A DNA stretch of 64,000 nt from Epiperipatus broadwayi (GCA_028023455.1 JAQFVV010000228.1:1633591-1697590); one strand, 5' to 3'; shown: positions 45,964 through 59,340, counted from the first letter of the stretch. A program made the numbers and translations. Notes: generated by a model from the sequence alone, not told the origin.

Positions 45964-46178
45964 TAGAAGATCATTTCTCACAAAAATGTAAATGCGTGTT
46001 TGTTTCATCCCACAAATAAAGTTATAGATGGCTATTTTCCAAAATGAAAATTTTTTATAAATTTAGATGATAGAAGATAATTTCTCACAAAAAAAAACAA
46101 CGTAAATCCATGTCAGTAGATGTTTGTATCATTTCCAGTAAATAAAGTTATAGATTGAACATTTTTCCAAATGTCGGA
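45964..46178 (+). repeat. Two diverged tandem units
   Basis: Units at about 45964-46046 and 46068-46178 share TAGAAGAT(A/C)ATTTCTCACA, GTAAAT, GTTTGT, TCAT, AATAAAGTTATAGAT and TTTTCCAAA in order. The second is longer by an internal CATGTCAGTAGAT segment. Confidence 0.7.
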
Positions 46179-47555
46179 TTAATAATAATACATATGTGAA
46201 ATCTCATTGACAGATTAATATGTAAGTACCCAGCTTTGCACCTCAATTATCCAAAAAATTGTAGCTCCTATCATTTCCAAATGCTCAAACTCTTATGAAC
46301 TATTGAGAATAAAATATTTGATTATTATATTGATTAATTCAAATACTTCAAATACCCATATGCATTTAATATTTATATATTGAAATAGATATCTTATCTA
46401 TTTCATGGTTACCCATGAAATAGGAGAGAATTGATTAATAGTACTTATGATGTTGAATAATAAAAGATGGCATTCAAATCCTTTAGGGCATAAAAGGAAT
46501 AATAATAATAATATTTTATAATAAATATTTTCAAAAAATAATGTAATAGATTAGTTATTATTAAACTATGGAAGGTTTAAATTTAAGGGGAAAAACCTAA
46601 ATAATACTTTATAATATAGAATAAAATAATGTTGTATTTAGTTTTTGTATTCAGAAAATGAAAGATTTAGAATTAAGAAAAAATATATTTAAAATTACAA
46701 GTAAAAGAATGTATGGTGAAATGCATGTTTAAATACTATATTATTTTAAAAATAACTGGATAAAATTAATTAAGATCAATTAAGAAAAAAAAAGGATCTT
46801 AAAAAGTCAAAAAAAGAAAAGGTTTTAATTAAAGCTTCTAGATTTTGGATAAATACATATAAAAAAATATTAAGATTTTATTTCATCATTAAGGTTTTTT
46901 TCTTGGAGACAATAGAGTGAGACAATAAATCATAAATAGGTAGATCTGATGTAGCTTTTAATAAAAGATAAAAATTCAATTAAATAACTATAATAAATAA
47001 TTGTTTATATTTTAATGAAATGTAATTAAGGTTTTGAACAAGCTAGGTTATACAGAGCATATGTAAGTGGGAGTTTCTTTAGAAATTCTCTCTTTCTACT
47101 CTTTATTGCTCATTGAAAATAGACACTAAATAAATCAACATCATGTTTAGTTGCTAATTTTAGGAACCCATTAGCTACCCGAAGTCTACCTTAGATCCAA
47201 TATTTAGCTTGAATATATTTATTCTAAAGAAATTCCATCACACAATGTAACTGGATGAATATGATGATGAACCACTATTTATGCAACAATTTTCTATAAT
47301 AATAAAAACACTATAAGCCAGAGGTAAAAAAAATTCAATTCTGTCAAGAAAAATTATATGTGACATTTTAGCTCTGTCTTTAAAAATATATATAAATTAT
47401 GTAGGATATACAACTCTATTGTCCATACAATAATATGATCAAATATGACCTACAAAAATCCCTAAGTCTACATACTCAGGTTTAAAATTCCTTCTCTATT
47501 ACTGATTACAATTATTGTCCAAAATCTATTTTTAGTAAATTAAGATAGTAACTAT
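46179..47555. other. AT-rich stretch
   Basis: No feature recognised. Confidence 0.5.
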
Positions 47556-47559
47556 TTTT

Positions 47560-48640
47560 CTATTAGTAACTTATCTATGTTTGACTCTTTAATTAAATAA
47601 AAATTTTAATTAACTTTTATTTTTAAAAATAAATTTAATATGATTTTTTCTCCTTTATTTTTTTTTTTTTCTACAAACATATCAAAATTCTAAACATCTT
47701 TTCTTTCTTCTTTTGCTTTTATGATTTTCTGGCCTATGTATCTCTGCATGCTCTGCTTCCTTCTGAAAATTCTTCAGTGATCATTCAGTAATTTCTTCTT
47801 CTTGGATTCTATATACTTTTGTTTCTGGAATTTAATTTTTCACAGTTATGGTTTATGTTATTGAAAATCACAGCTTCTACTTTCCCTTTAACCCAGCATT
47901 TTCTTAAACTGTCTTGACTCCAAATCTTATATTTAATTTTATATTTGTATGCTACTACTACTTTTCTTTTGTATTTAGTAATAAAAAGGTCAATTTGGTA
48001 AATTCAGTTCTAATTCTTCTCTCCATTAATAATTCTGCTGAACTCTTTTCAGTGAAGAATGAAAGTGTTGAATGTTAATAAATCAGTGACATGAAAAATG
48101 CTTCATATATATCAGTATTATTAGCTTCGTTAACCATTTTTAACTGCTGGAACACCTTTTTGGCTAATTTATTTGAATCTGGATTGTAAAGTGGTGCTAG
48201 TATATATATATCATCTTAAATTTCTCTGAAGTGAAAGCAGTTTCATTATCTTATCTGAAATTAACACTTGTGATATTCAATGATAAGAAAAAATTTCATG
48301 GAAACTTTTTATGATTTCTTTTAAGCTGGTATTTTTCACTAATTAAAAAAAATCAATCCATCTCAAATATGCATCTACAGTTACAAAATTGTGTCCTTTA
48401 TATGAACCAGTATGGTCTACATTAACTCTTTATCATGGTCTCACAGCCTTAGCACTTAGTATGTTCTTTTCTTGACATAATGCTCTTTTGTTAAGATGAT
48501 TCACACTTTTTATGTAATTACTTTCTGTTAGTAAATTATCTACATTTGAATCTTTAATTAAATAAAACTTCAACTTCTTAATTATTTTTAAAAGTCAGTT
48601 TAAATTGACTTTTTTCTCTTTTATTTTTTCTTCAGAGATG
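47560..48640 (-). pseudogene. Ty3/Gypsy integrase fragment between similar direct repeats
   Basis: Read on the minus strand from about 48480 down: RVNVDHTGSYKGHNFVTVDA and YLRWIDFF match the start of a Gypsy integrase core (first Asp in VDHTG), then IIKSFHEIFSYH and ISQVLISDK carry the second Asp. Further on, KEFSRIINGERRIRTEF resembles the conserved (S)PAELLxGRRLRT segment, and FGVKTVLRKCWVKGKV the C-terminal region. Stops and frameshifts are frequent. Two direct repeats of about 110 bp, 47560-47675 and 48525-48640, flank the fragment (shared GACTCTTTAATTAAATAAAA versus GAATCTTTAATTAAATAAAA); they could be LTR remnants, though short. Confidence 0.72.
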
Positions 48641-49450
48641 GCACAATCATTGTATATAATCTCTTGTGTTAATCAAATACACATTTTGGATAGTACTGCG
48701 TGTTCTTTTATGATTTTCACAGTTGCCAGTCAAGCAGTATTTAGTAAAACTTGCATGTTACAGATTTCTTCATTTAATGAGTGGATATACAAATCTGGTT
48801 AGTGATGCACCTTTAGGCAAGGATTCATCAAAGCAATCATCAGCAATTTGTATCCAATATTTTGATTTACAATTGATTATTCACTATATCTTTAATAAAA
48901 ATTACAAAACTTTTATTTTAAAAATAACTAACATTTTTTTCAAAATGATTGCTATTGTCTAAGATTGATGATATCAGAGAATAGTAATTTCATTAAAGTC
49001 ACATCAACTAAAAGTAAAATGACAACACTGTTGCTAAAATATACAGTAAAGTATAGAGTTTATTCATTTTACAGTGTACAATTGTATATTATGATTGTAG
49101 AATTAAAATATAGTTAATGTATTTTGTCTGATTTCATCCAGTGACTTTGCAAGATAATCATTGCTTTCATTTATGACATATTCAAAGAAAATAACATTTT
49201 CATCATTAATGATTACAAAGGCAAAAAAAAAAAAAACCAACTTTATTTAGTACACTAAATAATCAAACCAATGCTTTGATCACATACAACAACAAAATGT
49301 ATTAATATTAAATTTTAAAATATGTACATTAGATAAAATATATTCACTTAATCAGTTTTATGGATCAATAATTTATCTGAACATTATTTTGCTGATGGCA
49401 AAAAATACATTAAACGTAATATCAGATTATTTTCCTTCACTTTTTCTATT
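48641..49450. other. AT-rich stretch next to the Gypsy fragment
   Basis: On the minus strand 48640-48960 has a less biased composition and may be further Gypsy polyprotein upstream of integrase, but I could not match a domain. The overlapping plus frames at 48605 and 48723 have no known motif. Confidence 0.35.
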
Positions 49451-49660
49451 GTAATTAGTTTTCAACATTATGAACATTGGTGAAGTAACGGTTTATTTAG
49501 TTTGATTTATTAGTTGTGGCTGATTATGCTTTCAGCCAGTTAAGGACATACTATGAATCTGGGTTAACCAGCTTACAACACACTCAGTCACAATTAATAA
49601 CTCAAACTGAATAAATCTTTACTTTGCCAACAGTCATAATGTTGAAAACTAGTTAATTAT
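49451..49660. mobile_element. MITE-like foldback with about 70 bp inverted repeats
   Basis: GTAATTAGTTTTCAACATTA at 49451 starts an arm to 49518; its complement, with several mismatches, occupies 49589-49660. The 70 bp centre is unique. No coding capacity and no transposase of matching ends in the window. Confidence 0.8.
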
Positions 49661-50336
49661 AACTGTAAAATAGTCATCATAATTGTAAATTTATTTTGAG
49701 TTAAACAAAATATTTGTGCATTATACAGTAACTTTACATGATCAAAAGTTACCAAACATAAGTTAAAAATAATATTTATTTTCTCAATTTCAAATCAATA
49801 ATAACATCATTTGTTTTCAGATTAATGGCAACTTTTTAAAAAATATAGCTTTACAGAAAAAAAAAGATGCAATCATTTGTATTATTAAAATTTCAGCAAT
49901 CAACTGTAGATTAGATAATTTCACTCCATTTATATAAAAGAAATAAATACACAAAATTAAAAAAAAAAAAAACAGCAATGCAAAAAAAAATGTTCTACAT
50001 TTTATATTTGATAATAGAATATAAAATGAATTAATAATAAATTTTAAACTGTACTCTAGGATTAATTGCTGTTTCTTTTTTTTTTTTCCTTCATGCTTTA
50101 ATTAACAAATCATGAATCATGAAATATTCTCTTGCTACTTAAGAAGCAAAATGGTGATCCATCAATAAAATAATTCATATACTGTAGTTTAAAAAAAAAT
50201 AATATGCTGAGGCTATTAATATATGATAGATGTGAATATGATTCAGTCCCATATAGCTATTTAAGTTAAATAGCTGGAATAAAAGACATTTTCATGTTCA
50301 AAAACTTCAGAGTTTCTACTTAAATATTATGTATGA
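49661..50336. other. AT-rich stretch
   Basis: No feature recognised. Confidence 0.5.
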
Positions 50337-50582
50337 AATAAGTGCTAGGTTTTGAGTTGATATTTTAGATCTAATGTCTGAATATTCTAGCTCTTCACTG
50401 AGGTGAGCCATAAGCTCGAAACCAATTGATCTGGAGATAAGAATGTTCTGGATAGAGATTTTAAATATTTTCTCTTACTGCACTTATCAATTAAGAGCTT
50501 GTTTGAGCTATTGGTATGCTCTCTGTGTTACATTTTTTGTAAATACAAGCTTATAAAAGTAATGTCATGTTATATATGACTT
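50337..50582 (+). mobile_element. Family B repeat, single diverged copy
   Basis: Aligns in order with the repeats at 21378-21623 and 21798-22050: ATAAGTGCTAGGTTTTGAGTT, the hammerhead region, TTTTCTCTTACTGCACTTAT, AAGAGCTTGTTTGAGCTA, and a tail resembling AAGTCATGTGACATCTGACT. It is more diverged and solitary, so an older insertion. Confidence 0.75.
50392..50437 (+). ncRNA. Diverged hammerhead ribozyme (family B)
   Basis: Stem I TCTTCA/TGGAGA shows a compensated change relative to TCCTCA/TGGGGA (a C-G pair became T-A). Stem II is a clean GAGC-CATAA-GCTC, also different in sequence but still paired. The core reads CTGAGGT, so A9 is T. GAAA is kept and stem III is expanded to CCAATTGATC. Likely weak or inactive, but evolved with pairing preserved. 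Confidence 0.75.
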
Positions 50583-51552
50583 GCTTTTTTGATTATTATC
50601 AAAATATTTTTATACAGAATATTTACTGACAGAATAGTAATTTTTTAATATGCTTAATTTAAGCTTTATTTTTTAAATATAATTTTTACATATTTTGAAT
50701 TCAAAGTAAAACAAATTAATTTTCCCCCAAAGGAACGTACTATAATTGTTTAATTTTTATGCACAATCTTTGATTTAAGATAATTTTGGGACATAAATTG
50801 TTTACTGGGATAAAGATATAAAGTATATTAATAATAATCTTGCTCCTTAATTTCCATTGTAATCAGAAAAAAGCAAAATATTCTATAGGAAAAACTAAAC
50901 TTTTACATTTGTATAATAAGTATTTATTTTTATTAAATAAGTAATGTAAATATTTTTTTAATATATATATTAATAGAAGTATATACAGTTGCTGGATATT
51001 TACATGACAATCTAGCCAACATAAAATGGTATAGATCAAAAACAATTTCTCACACTAATTATATTTCATTTTATCCAAAAAGAAATATAGAATATTAAAT
51101 AAATATAAAAATATAATAATGGATAGATTAATCGATAAAAATAAAAAAAATTGCAATGTATTATAATAGTTTTTAAATTTATTAAATATGAATTTTTTAA
51201 AAATGAATAAATTTTTAATAAAATTTAATGATTAAAAAAAAGATAAATTGTTTCAAGAGTTGAAAAAAAAAATCTAATTTATCACTGTTTTATTATTTTT
51301 CATTGAAATAAAAATCTGGAAAAATGAAAAAAAAATTGCAACATAGTATTAAAAAAGATATCAGGACCCAAAAATAACTGATATTGTTCTCTAGTTTGAG
51401 CACCTGTTGTAGTATATACTTCTGCTGTTATATACATCTTGTAGAAATCCTTCTGCAATATCTACCAAATGATATCATTGTGTGTAATCATGAAGCTATG
51501 TAGCATATTTTTTTGCAAAGTTTCACGTATTTGTTAATTTTTTTTTTTAAAT
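50583..51552. other. AT-rich stretch
   Basis: No feature recognised. Confidence 0.5.
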
Positions 51553-52135
51553 AATGGCTAAAAAGTTTGACAATGTGAAATTTTGTTTTCGTTTACAGAA
51601 AACGACAAGGAAAAAAGTTATAATGCTTGAAAGATATTATAAGCAAGCTGATATCATAAACACACAAATTTATGAGTGGTTTAATTGAAATGTTAAATTC
51701 ACCACATCCCAAAAATGCTTGGCAAGTGAAATCCAAAGTCAAAACAACACTTTTTTTTTTATGCAAATGACAGTTTTCTTCCAAATTTAGTTCATAATGG
51801 TCAGGCATTTTGTCTGCAAATTCTGAAATATTTATATGATGTAGTAAAAGAAACATTCTGTTTTGTGACAAAGAAATGAATGCAAGCTTTATCCCCACAA
51901 AGTGTCATCTCTCAAAGCCTTGAATGTGAAACACTTTTTAATTAAATTTAGCATGATCCTGCTTATCTATCAGCCATATTCACTCGATCTTACTTCGGGC
52001 AATTTTTTTTTTAATTGCTCAAATGAAAAAATGTCTCAATTTTTTTTTTTTTTTGCAGACTTAGAACTAGGAGTAAAAAAGACAGAGGCATTAAAATGCA
52101 TCAATTGCAAATGTTTTTAGATTAGTTTGAAAAGT
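51553..52135 (+). pseudogene. Mariner transposase fossil with internal deletion
   Basis: Plus-strand blocks: MAKKFDNVKFCFRLQKTT and YYKQADIINTQIYEWF at about 51554-51690, which match the N-terminal helix-turn-helix of SETMAR-type mariners (KFCFxLGKT ... YEWF). After a gap come a QAFCLQILKYLYDVVK block (about 51800-51850) and, in the frame 51902-52120, LNVKHFLIKF, YQPYSLDLTSGNFFF and DLELGVKKTEALKCI. The third catalytic Asp, normally in PDLAPCDFFLF, is Asn here (SGNFFF). Around 100 residues are missing between the N-terminal and catalytic parts and frameshifts are present. Confidence 0.82.
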
Positions 52136-55100
52136 GATAAACAGATTTAGACTGGTCCATTGAATTAAATAGACTAAACTTTTTAAAGTGATTTAATTTG
52201 CAACATCTAAAAATAAATATACAATTTTTTTTATTAAATTCTGGTTATTTTGTGTATTTAACATGGCTAACATCTTTTCAATTGATAATTTTTAAAAAGC
52301 ATTCATCTTTTTAATAATAATTCAATTTAGCAATGGAAAAATGGTATCATTTTTGAAAAGTCTTGGTTGTTGTCCCCTTCAATAAGAATGATAGAACTTT
52401 ATCCTTTTATTAAAAAATAATATCATTTATTCAAATTCTTTACAGATATTTTAATATCAACAAAACTAACTTCTGTAATATACTACAAATAACTATCACA
52501 TTAACTATATTTCATATTAAAATACTTTATATTAAGCATGTTAAATAATGTTACCTCTATATCTGTTTTATAAAAAATTAAAATCTTTTAATGAATTGGT
52601 ATTTTGTGTTAATAAAGTGCAATGTGTAATATATTTTAATTTTAAAGCTTTCTTTTACATTTACAAATAACAGCTAATAACCACTAAAATGACACCAAAC
52701 TAGGCTAGCATTTTCTTGAACAAAATTAGAATAAAGATTTATAATTTTCATCCAAAATATAAGCTAAATTTTTAACTCCAATGTGTCAGTGATGTATTTT
52801 CAATATAGTCACATCCTTTGAAATACTTTTTAAAATATATATTCTTAAGAATACAGGAATAGAAATTGTGACTGAAATATGTACACAATACATCAGAAAA
52901 TGTAGTCATTAACAGATGTCCAACATTTTACTTTTTTTTACTGTAAGTTTTAATGATCCATTTAATATTTGATGTCAACTTCTCAAATTAAATCATGGAC
53001 TAACTTACTTGTTGTTGTTTTTTTTATCTGATTTATCTTTGTGCTATAAGTTAAGCCAATTTCCTTTTAAGTTATAAGAAGAGCAGTAATATTAGTTTGG
53101 ATATGAATCCATTTATCTGTTTCTATTTGTCATATATATATATTGCTTTTTTTTTCCTATTACTTGTATTCTTTTTCCCTTCTTTTAAATAGAATATGTA
53201 CATAACAATTTGTAATTACTTATTCAGAATATTTTCAACGCATTCATAAAAATTAAATAAATATTATGACTGTCTATCTTGAAACTAAAAGAAATGATTT
53301 TTTAAAATATAATAAAAAATATAAAACAAAGATTTATCTTTAATCAAAGAATAACAAAGTCTTAAAAGTTCTTCATTCCTGCTATATAATTGTAGCTTAA
53401 AATAATAAATATTGTATGGTAATCTTTTCTATTTGGACCACAGACTCGAGATCAAAATGTGTGAAGGATTTTTATAATCTCAACCAGCCATTTTTCTTCT
53501 ATTAATTAAGATTTTTACTTCTTCTAGATTATCTAGGGAACTGCTTCTTGCTGATAACTGTATTTTTCTTTTTAAAATGGTTGTAAGAAGAAAACACCAG
53601 AGGCTGCTTCTATAGAATTAATAAAATCTATTTCAATAATCAAAATGATGAAATCTGATTGTATTGAATCTCCTTTAAGGCCATGTTCTCCATGGTTAAT
53701 CCTTAGATCAATAAATAAACTCTAGGATTATTTAAAAGGACTAAAACAACAGTAAAAGTGATGTCATAGTAGCCGTTCATTTTCTTTGAAAAATCCCTAA
53801 ACTTTATTTTTATAATATTCTACTTACAAACTTTGCTTTCCCTCAAATAAAAACACTGTGAGGATTCAAAAGATAGAATTACTTTTGTTTGAATATGGAA
53901 TTTACAAATAATAAAATAAAAATACTGAATTACATAACTTTTGCTTTGATGTTTTTATATGCATATATAACAGAATAAAATCATCAGAGAATATACATAT
54001 GCACATACATACACAAGAGGAAAAATCCTTCATAAGTTACAAAAACAATTTTGTTTGATATAATTAAAAATCTAGATATACATTATATGTATAAATAATT
54101 TAAATTTATGTGTGCATATAATGATAAATAAATTCTCTGTCAATAAAATACAAGACAAGTGATAGCATTCCCATTTCTGATGGCAATTGATTTGATGACA
54201 ATCTCTTGGTTTTATAAAAATTGCAATTAAAAAAAAGTGTCTAAATTCATACATTAAAAAAAAGGTAAAAAAACTTTAAAAAGAATGCAACCATTATAAA
54301 TAATATATATGATATAAAATAGCTTATCCTTAAATAAAATCATAAGTTTCTTTCTACACATAAAGAACTATATGCTCAAAGAGACTATTGCCAAGTTAAA
54401 CAACACTATCTTCTGAAACCTTTTAAAATATTATAGAATTATATACTTTAGCTTTCATATTATTTCTTCCAATTCATAATAGTATTGAAATATTTCTTTT
54501 TTTCTGCTATCTGATTTTAATACCACTGTTTCACTAATTCCAATATCATATCGATATATTAACCACACTCGTCATAAATGCCTAAATATTTTTCCCTCCA
54601 TTTTTATGTTTCTTCCACTTACTATAAAATATATTTTGTTTTATTTTCAATATTCTATTTTAAAAAATTAATATTCAATATTCTTCTTCCCATCTCTGCT
54701 TCTAAATCACACAATCAAATTCTTATTCCACTTTTATCTCCTTTTCCAAATATCCAAATCTCTTCTCCTTGCTTTAAATTATAATATATTCCGTATTTAA
54801 TGTTATCATGCATCTTTTTATACTTTATAGTTTTGATTGTCATATGTAATAGATAATACATAAAATAATAATGATTAATAAATGATTTTGAACAGTACCA
54901 GAAATGAAAAAAAGATGCATTCATGCTATGATTACTATTAAAATTCAAACACAGTGCTCAAAAAAAAGGCAAGATATTAAAAAATAATATATATATTTTG
55001 AACATATTAACAATGTTAAAATTCTGTAATATATATATATATAAATTCTTAGCAAAACTAAAGAAAAAAAAAATGCCCATATATGAAATGGATTGATTGA

Positions 55101-55710
55101 CAATATACTCCAAAAATTCCCAACAGTATGAGATAAAGAGAAGAAAGAAGAGTATAATGAAGATGTCAAAAGCAGATGAATCAGGGAAACCTAATAATTT
55201 ATTATTGTTAAAATTAATAATATGTTCTATACAAAGAAATTGTAGAATTGGGTTTTTTTTTACTTACTTTACATTTCACTAATAAAAAAAAGTAATGAAA
55301 AGCAAGGTGACATTAGAAGGATTAAAATATAAATAGGAACATAAGTATTAAGCCAAAATTGAAATAAAAAATATGTAACAAAAATATTTTAATCAGATTA
55401 AAGTTAGCAGTAAGATATTAGCAGAAAAAAATATTTTACTCTTTATTTATAGATGTATTAACTAAACAAAAAAACTTACTGTATAAAAAAAAAGTTCTAA
55501 ATATCTATTGTGACAAACTATATATGTTGAGATTTTCATCAAAACAACAATAAACATAAGCAGACAACATACTGATTTAAAAAACTAAACAGCTAATATA
55601 TGTTGTTTTAGAAATGATTGATATTTTTGATTAAAAAGTATGCAGTAAATTCATGCATCGCTGGTGAGATTTTTGCAATTTGATATGTATGGCAAAAAAA
55701 AAAATAAGCA
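52136..55710. other. AT-rich stretch
   Basis: About 3.6 kb without a recognisable gene, RNA or transposon. Open frames near 54.1-55.2 kb are low-complexity. Confidence 0.5.
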
Positions 55711-55790
55711 TGAAAAGGACCTTGAGGCTTAGTAATTAGATCACCTGCCTACCAAGCATACAATATGGGATTCAAATCCAGACTGGAAAA
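55711..55790 (+). repeat. tRNA-like SINE head
   Basis: ACCTTGAGGCTTAGTAATTAG has an A-box-like core and GGGATTCAAATCCAGACT a near-canonical B box, 35-40 bp apart as in tRNA promoters. The head resembles 42.97 kb. An A-rich segment follows. There is no acceptor stem, so not a tRNA gene. Confidence 0.68.
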
Positions 55791-58700
55791 AAAATTCAAA
55801 TGGAGTTATAAATTTTCTTTCAGGTAGTTATTAAATCAAAACAAAACCAGTAGGTATTCCATTATTGGTTGAAAAATGATACAAAATATTCTTAACAAAA
55901 GGATAAAAACAAAAATTATTTAAAAGCCCATCACATTGCAGTTATTAAGTCCATTGAGTGTGTTTTTCTCTTTACTATTCAACTTTGAACTTTGAAGAAT
56001 ATATTAAAAGTTGGTATTGGAAATTGTTGATGCAACAAAAAATAATAAACAAAATTATTCCATTAATAAATAATTTAAAAAATTAATGCCATCAAATACT
56101 ATTTTTTAATCAAAATGATATGGCTAAGTATATATTGATCCCATACACATTTTGTAATGACATAAAATAAAATTAAAAGGATTACTGTGCTGATATAACT
56201 TGATAAATAAATCAAAATTTTTTAGTAATAATTTCAGAAAATGTAGATATATTATGAATATATGTAGTTTACACATTCAAACTTCTGGAGTTTGAAGAAA
56301 TATCATATTACTGTTTATGCAAATAGTTAAGGCTCAATGATTTAAATATTGTTTTTGGTAAACACTTAATGTAATTTGATCTGTTCGAATATACTGATAT
56401 ATTGCAAATTATTGCAATTATTTATCATATTTTTGATTAAAAATGAGAGCTTGAATAGTAATATTTCTAAAATTGGTTTCACACACAACAAATCTATTAA
56501 AAGCAAAAATTTTGGGGAATACTGTTATTCTAACTAATAATTGTTAATAAAATGGATACCTTAGTGATACCATTTTTGAAAACTTCTATACTGTTGTGCT
56601 TACCAGTTCTAAGAACATGAGAAATGTGTAGTTGCTATAAGATTAGATTAAATATCAGATCCAATTCATCAAGAATGTATTGGTATCAATGATCACAATA
56701 GATGAAAATGGAAATGATTAACACATCAAATGGATAATAGAAATGAAAGTAACTCCTCAAGAAAAATTATTTGTCAATAAAATAAAAGTAACTATATATA
56801 AATTGTTCAGGAGTTCATGTCACATTTGAACACTTTAATGGCAGAATAAACTTTAATATAATCTAAATTGATTTTTTTTTTTTTTTAATCAGCTCAGAAT
56901 TAATTCTGGAACCTTTATCTATAAGTGGGTCAAACCACACACATCAACTATGTCAATATACTATATTATACTAAGTGAAACTCCTTTATATATCAGAGAA
57001 ATGCAACAATAACAGAAAATAGAATCATCAACCCCTGCTTTATATATATAACAATAGATTGTCAGATTTTTTAAAAACTGCTTTATCAAAAAAGCCAATG
57101 GTTACTTAGAAAATTAAATAGTGTTTAAACACCAAAGTTTTCATTCTCTTGACCAAATTTAAGATTTTTTCAACTTTTCTTATTTGAGAACTCATCTTAG
57201 CTTTTAATACTGCTACTTTCACAAGTGAACTAACTATTCACTCAAAACTATATTTACAAGTAAAAGTCGAACTGTTTTCAAAAGGTTTCGCCAGTATGTG
57301 CATTAAACTTGTTATTTAAAAATTAAACTTAAGGAATTTATATATATAAATTTTTATAATAGTTGTAATTTAAAACAGAAAGACGTAGTAGTAGTAACCA
57401 GTGTTTAATAGTATTTTATATATCGAAAAAATATATAAAACATATTTCAGATGAATTAATCGATTAATTCCTTTTAAAATGAACGAATGAGAGAAAGATG
57501 TATTTAAAATTTTATTTCAAAATATTTTTCAAACTTCTTTAATTCAATTTGAAGATTTATTTGATCAGCAAATGTTACAAACTTTATAAAATGACAGAAG
57601 AAGAAAAAACATTCTGGGGGTGAGAAAGTTTTTTTTTTTTTAATGTCTTTCATAAACATAAAACTAATTAACTTAAGCAAAATGTCTTAAAGTATAAGAA
57701 CAAACTGTACAAATAAAATAAATGTTGCCTTTCTCAGATTTCCAACATTTTTTTTTTCCACAGATATTTTGAACTTTGACCTGATTAAAATTTATTTACA
57801 AATGAACAAATTTTCTCTCAAATTTTCATTTCAAGACCAATTTTTAAAAAAAAAAAAATTAAAAAAACGTTGACAATTCCAATTACTCTTTTCTCTCCCA
57901 CAGTTACAAATCTCCGGATCATCCTTTCTCCTTCCTCTATTTTTTCTCGTTCTTTTCAACATTTCATTTATGATTTTGTGCAGATCGTCATTTTGTTTCT
58001 ATAACCACATGTTTGTTTTTTTCCTCTTGTCGTATTTATTTATTTTTTGCCTTTTTCACACATTTTTTTCTCTCGTTTTTTTTTTCTTTAGTTTTTTCCT
58101 CTTTCTCTCTTTGACATACACACGTGCATGTGTTCTCAAAAGTTATGCTTTTATATTTCTACATAATTTATGAATATAGAAATTCATATTTTATAACTTA
58201 ACTAGATTGTCACTAAATATATACTTCAAGATCAATTCTTCTATAGAAATACAAGCAACTAAAAGAAAATATACAATTTCAAAATCTATAAATCTGCAAA
58301 CAAAAAAAGTAAATCTCTACAGTGCAAAAACCTCTCCATTAATCCTCAAAAGAGAAACAATGATAATGAAAGTTTTAGTCAATAAACTACCAAACTTACA
58401 TACAGAAGATAAGGTTTCCCTTTCTTAGAACATTCTCTAGTTAAAAACAACCTAAGCAAATTAGTTTTCTACAAACCTGTACTTACATAAAATATACCTG
58501 ATATATAGTAAATTAGAAGAATGATTTTTTTTTTTAAAAAAAAAAAACCTTTAAATACTTTCCATTACATTGAATCTTTATGACACAATGCAAGTAACTC
58601 ACAAAGTATTATTTTTATAACTACATTTAATAAATATATATAGAAACTGTGAAAATTTTTTTACCTATCTCTGCATTCAAAATTGAATAATAATTCAGTT

Positions 58701-59265
58701 TAATGGTATAAAAAAGAGATGAAAAATATCTTTTATTAGCAGCAAGGCTCACTTTTCTTAATTTTGAGAGTAATTTTTATTCCTTTGCATTTAAATGAAA
58801 AAAAAGAAGACATTTCACTCTTTTTTTTAACAGAAAAATAATATAACACATCATTATATTATTCAAAATTGAATAATAATGTATCATTATTAAAAAAAAT
58901 ATTTCATTTTACAAATTTTAAATATACATATATTTCTTGTTAATTATAAAATTATAAATTGCAGGGCATCCATTATTTTAAGTAGTATATTTTTTTTTTT
59001 AATTAAAAAATAATAATGATTTTATAAAAATATTTTTCATTTAGTTCCAAAAATACTTTAATATTATGCACCAATAAAGATTAATACTTTTTCCAATTTA
59101 TGCACAAATAAAGTTAAGCAAAAAGTTGCAAATAAACTACTTATATGATGTGAAAACTGCTAGTATATATATGACTAAATCTTAACATGCCAAGATATCA
59201 AATGTCTATACAAAGAATTTTGAACCCATATTAAATGAGTCATTTTTAAGATTTAAAATTTGTGC
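55791..59265. other. AT-rich stretch with a pyrimidine-rich patch
   Basis: No gene recognised. At 57885-58110 the plus strand is strongly pyrimidine-rich, including TTTTCTCTCCCACAG at 57889-57903, which could act as a 3' splice site if a transcript crosses it, but no exon follows. Confidence 0.4.
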
Positions 59266-59269
59266 TCTC

Positions 59270-59340
59270 ATTTAGCTGGCAGACAGCTAGCTGTCCAATA
59301 TTAGTCAGTAAGTATCCTTAGCTAGAGACTAAAATAAATC
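59270..59340 (+). repeat. Possible SINE body fragment
   Basis: GCTGTCCAATATTAGTCAGT and GACTAAAATAAATC resemble the body of the SINE at 28.8 kb (CCATCCAATATTGCTCAGTA ... AGAATAAAATAAC). The head is missing. Confidence 0.35.

Noticed and set aside
48605-48962. Two overlapping plus-strand open frames as a gene
   Set aside because: No domain, low-complexity composition and overlap in different frames beside a dead Gypsy element on the other strand.
55711-55790. A tRNA gene on the plus strand
   Set aside because: Good A-box and B-box resemblance, but no acceptor stem and an A-rich continuation typical of SINEs.
57889-57903. A 3' splice site (TTTTCTCTCCCACAG)
   Set aside because: The pattern is right but no open exon follows, and pyrimidine runs are common in this patch.
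58207-58428. A 73-residue plus-strand frame with Lys/Ile-rich sequence
   Set aside because: Composition follows the AT-rich DNA; no motif, no splice context, no neighbour.
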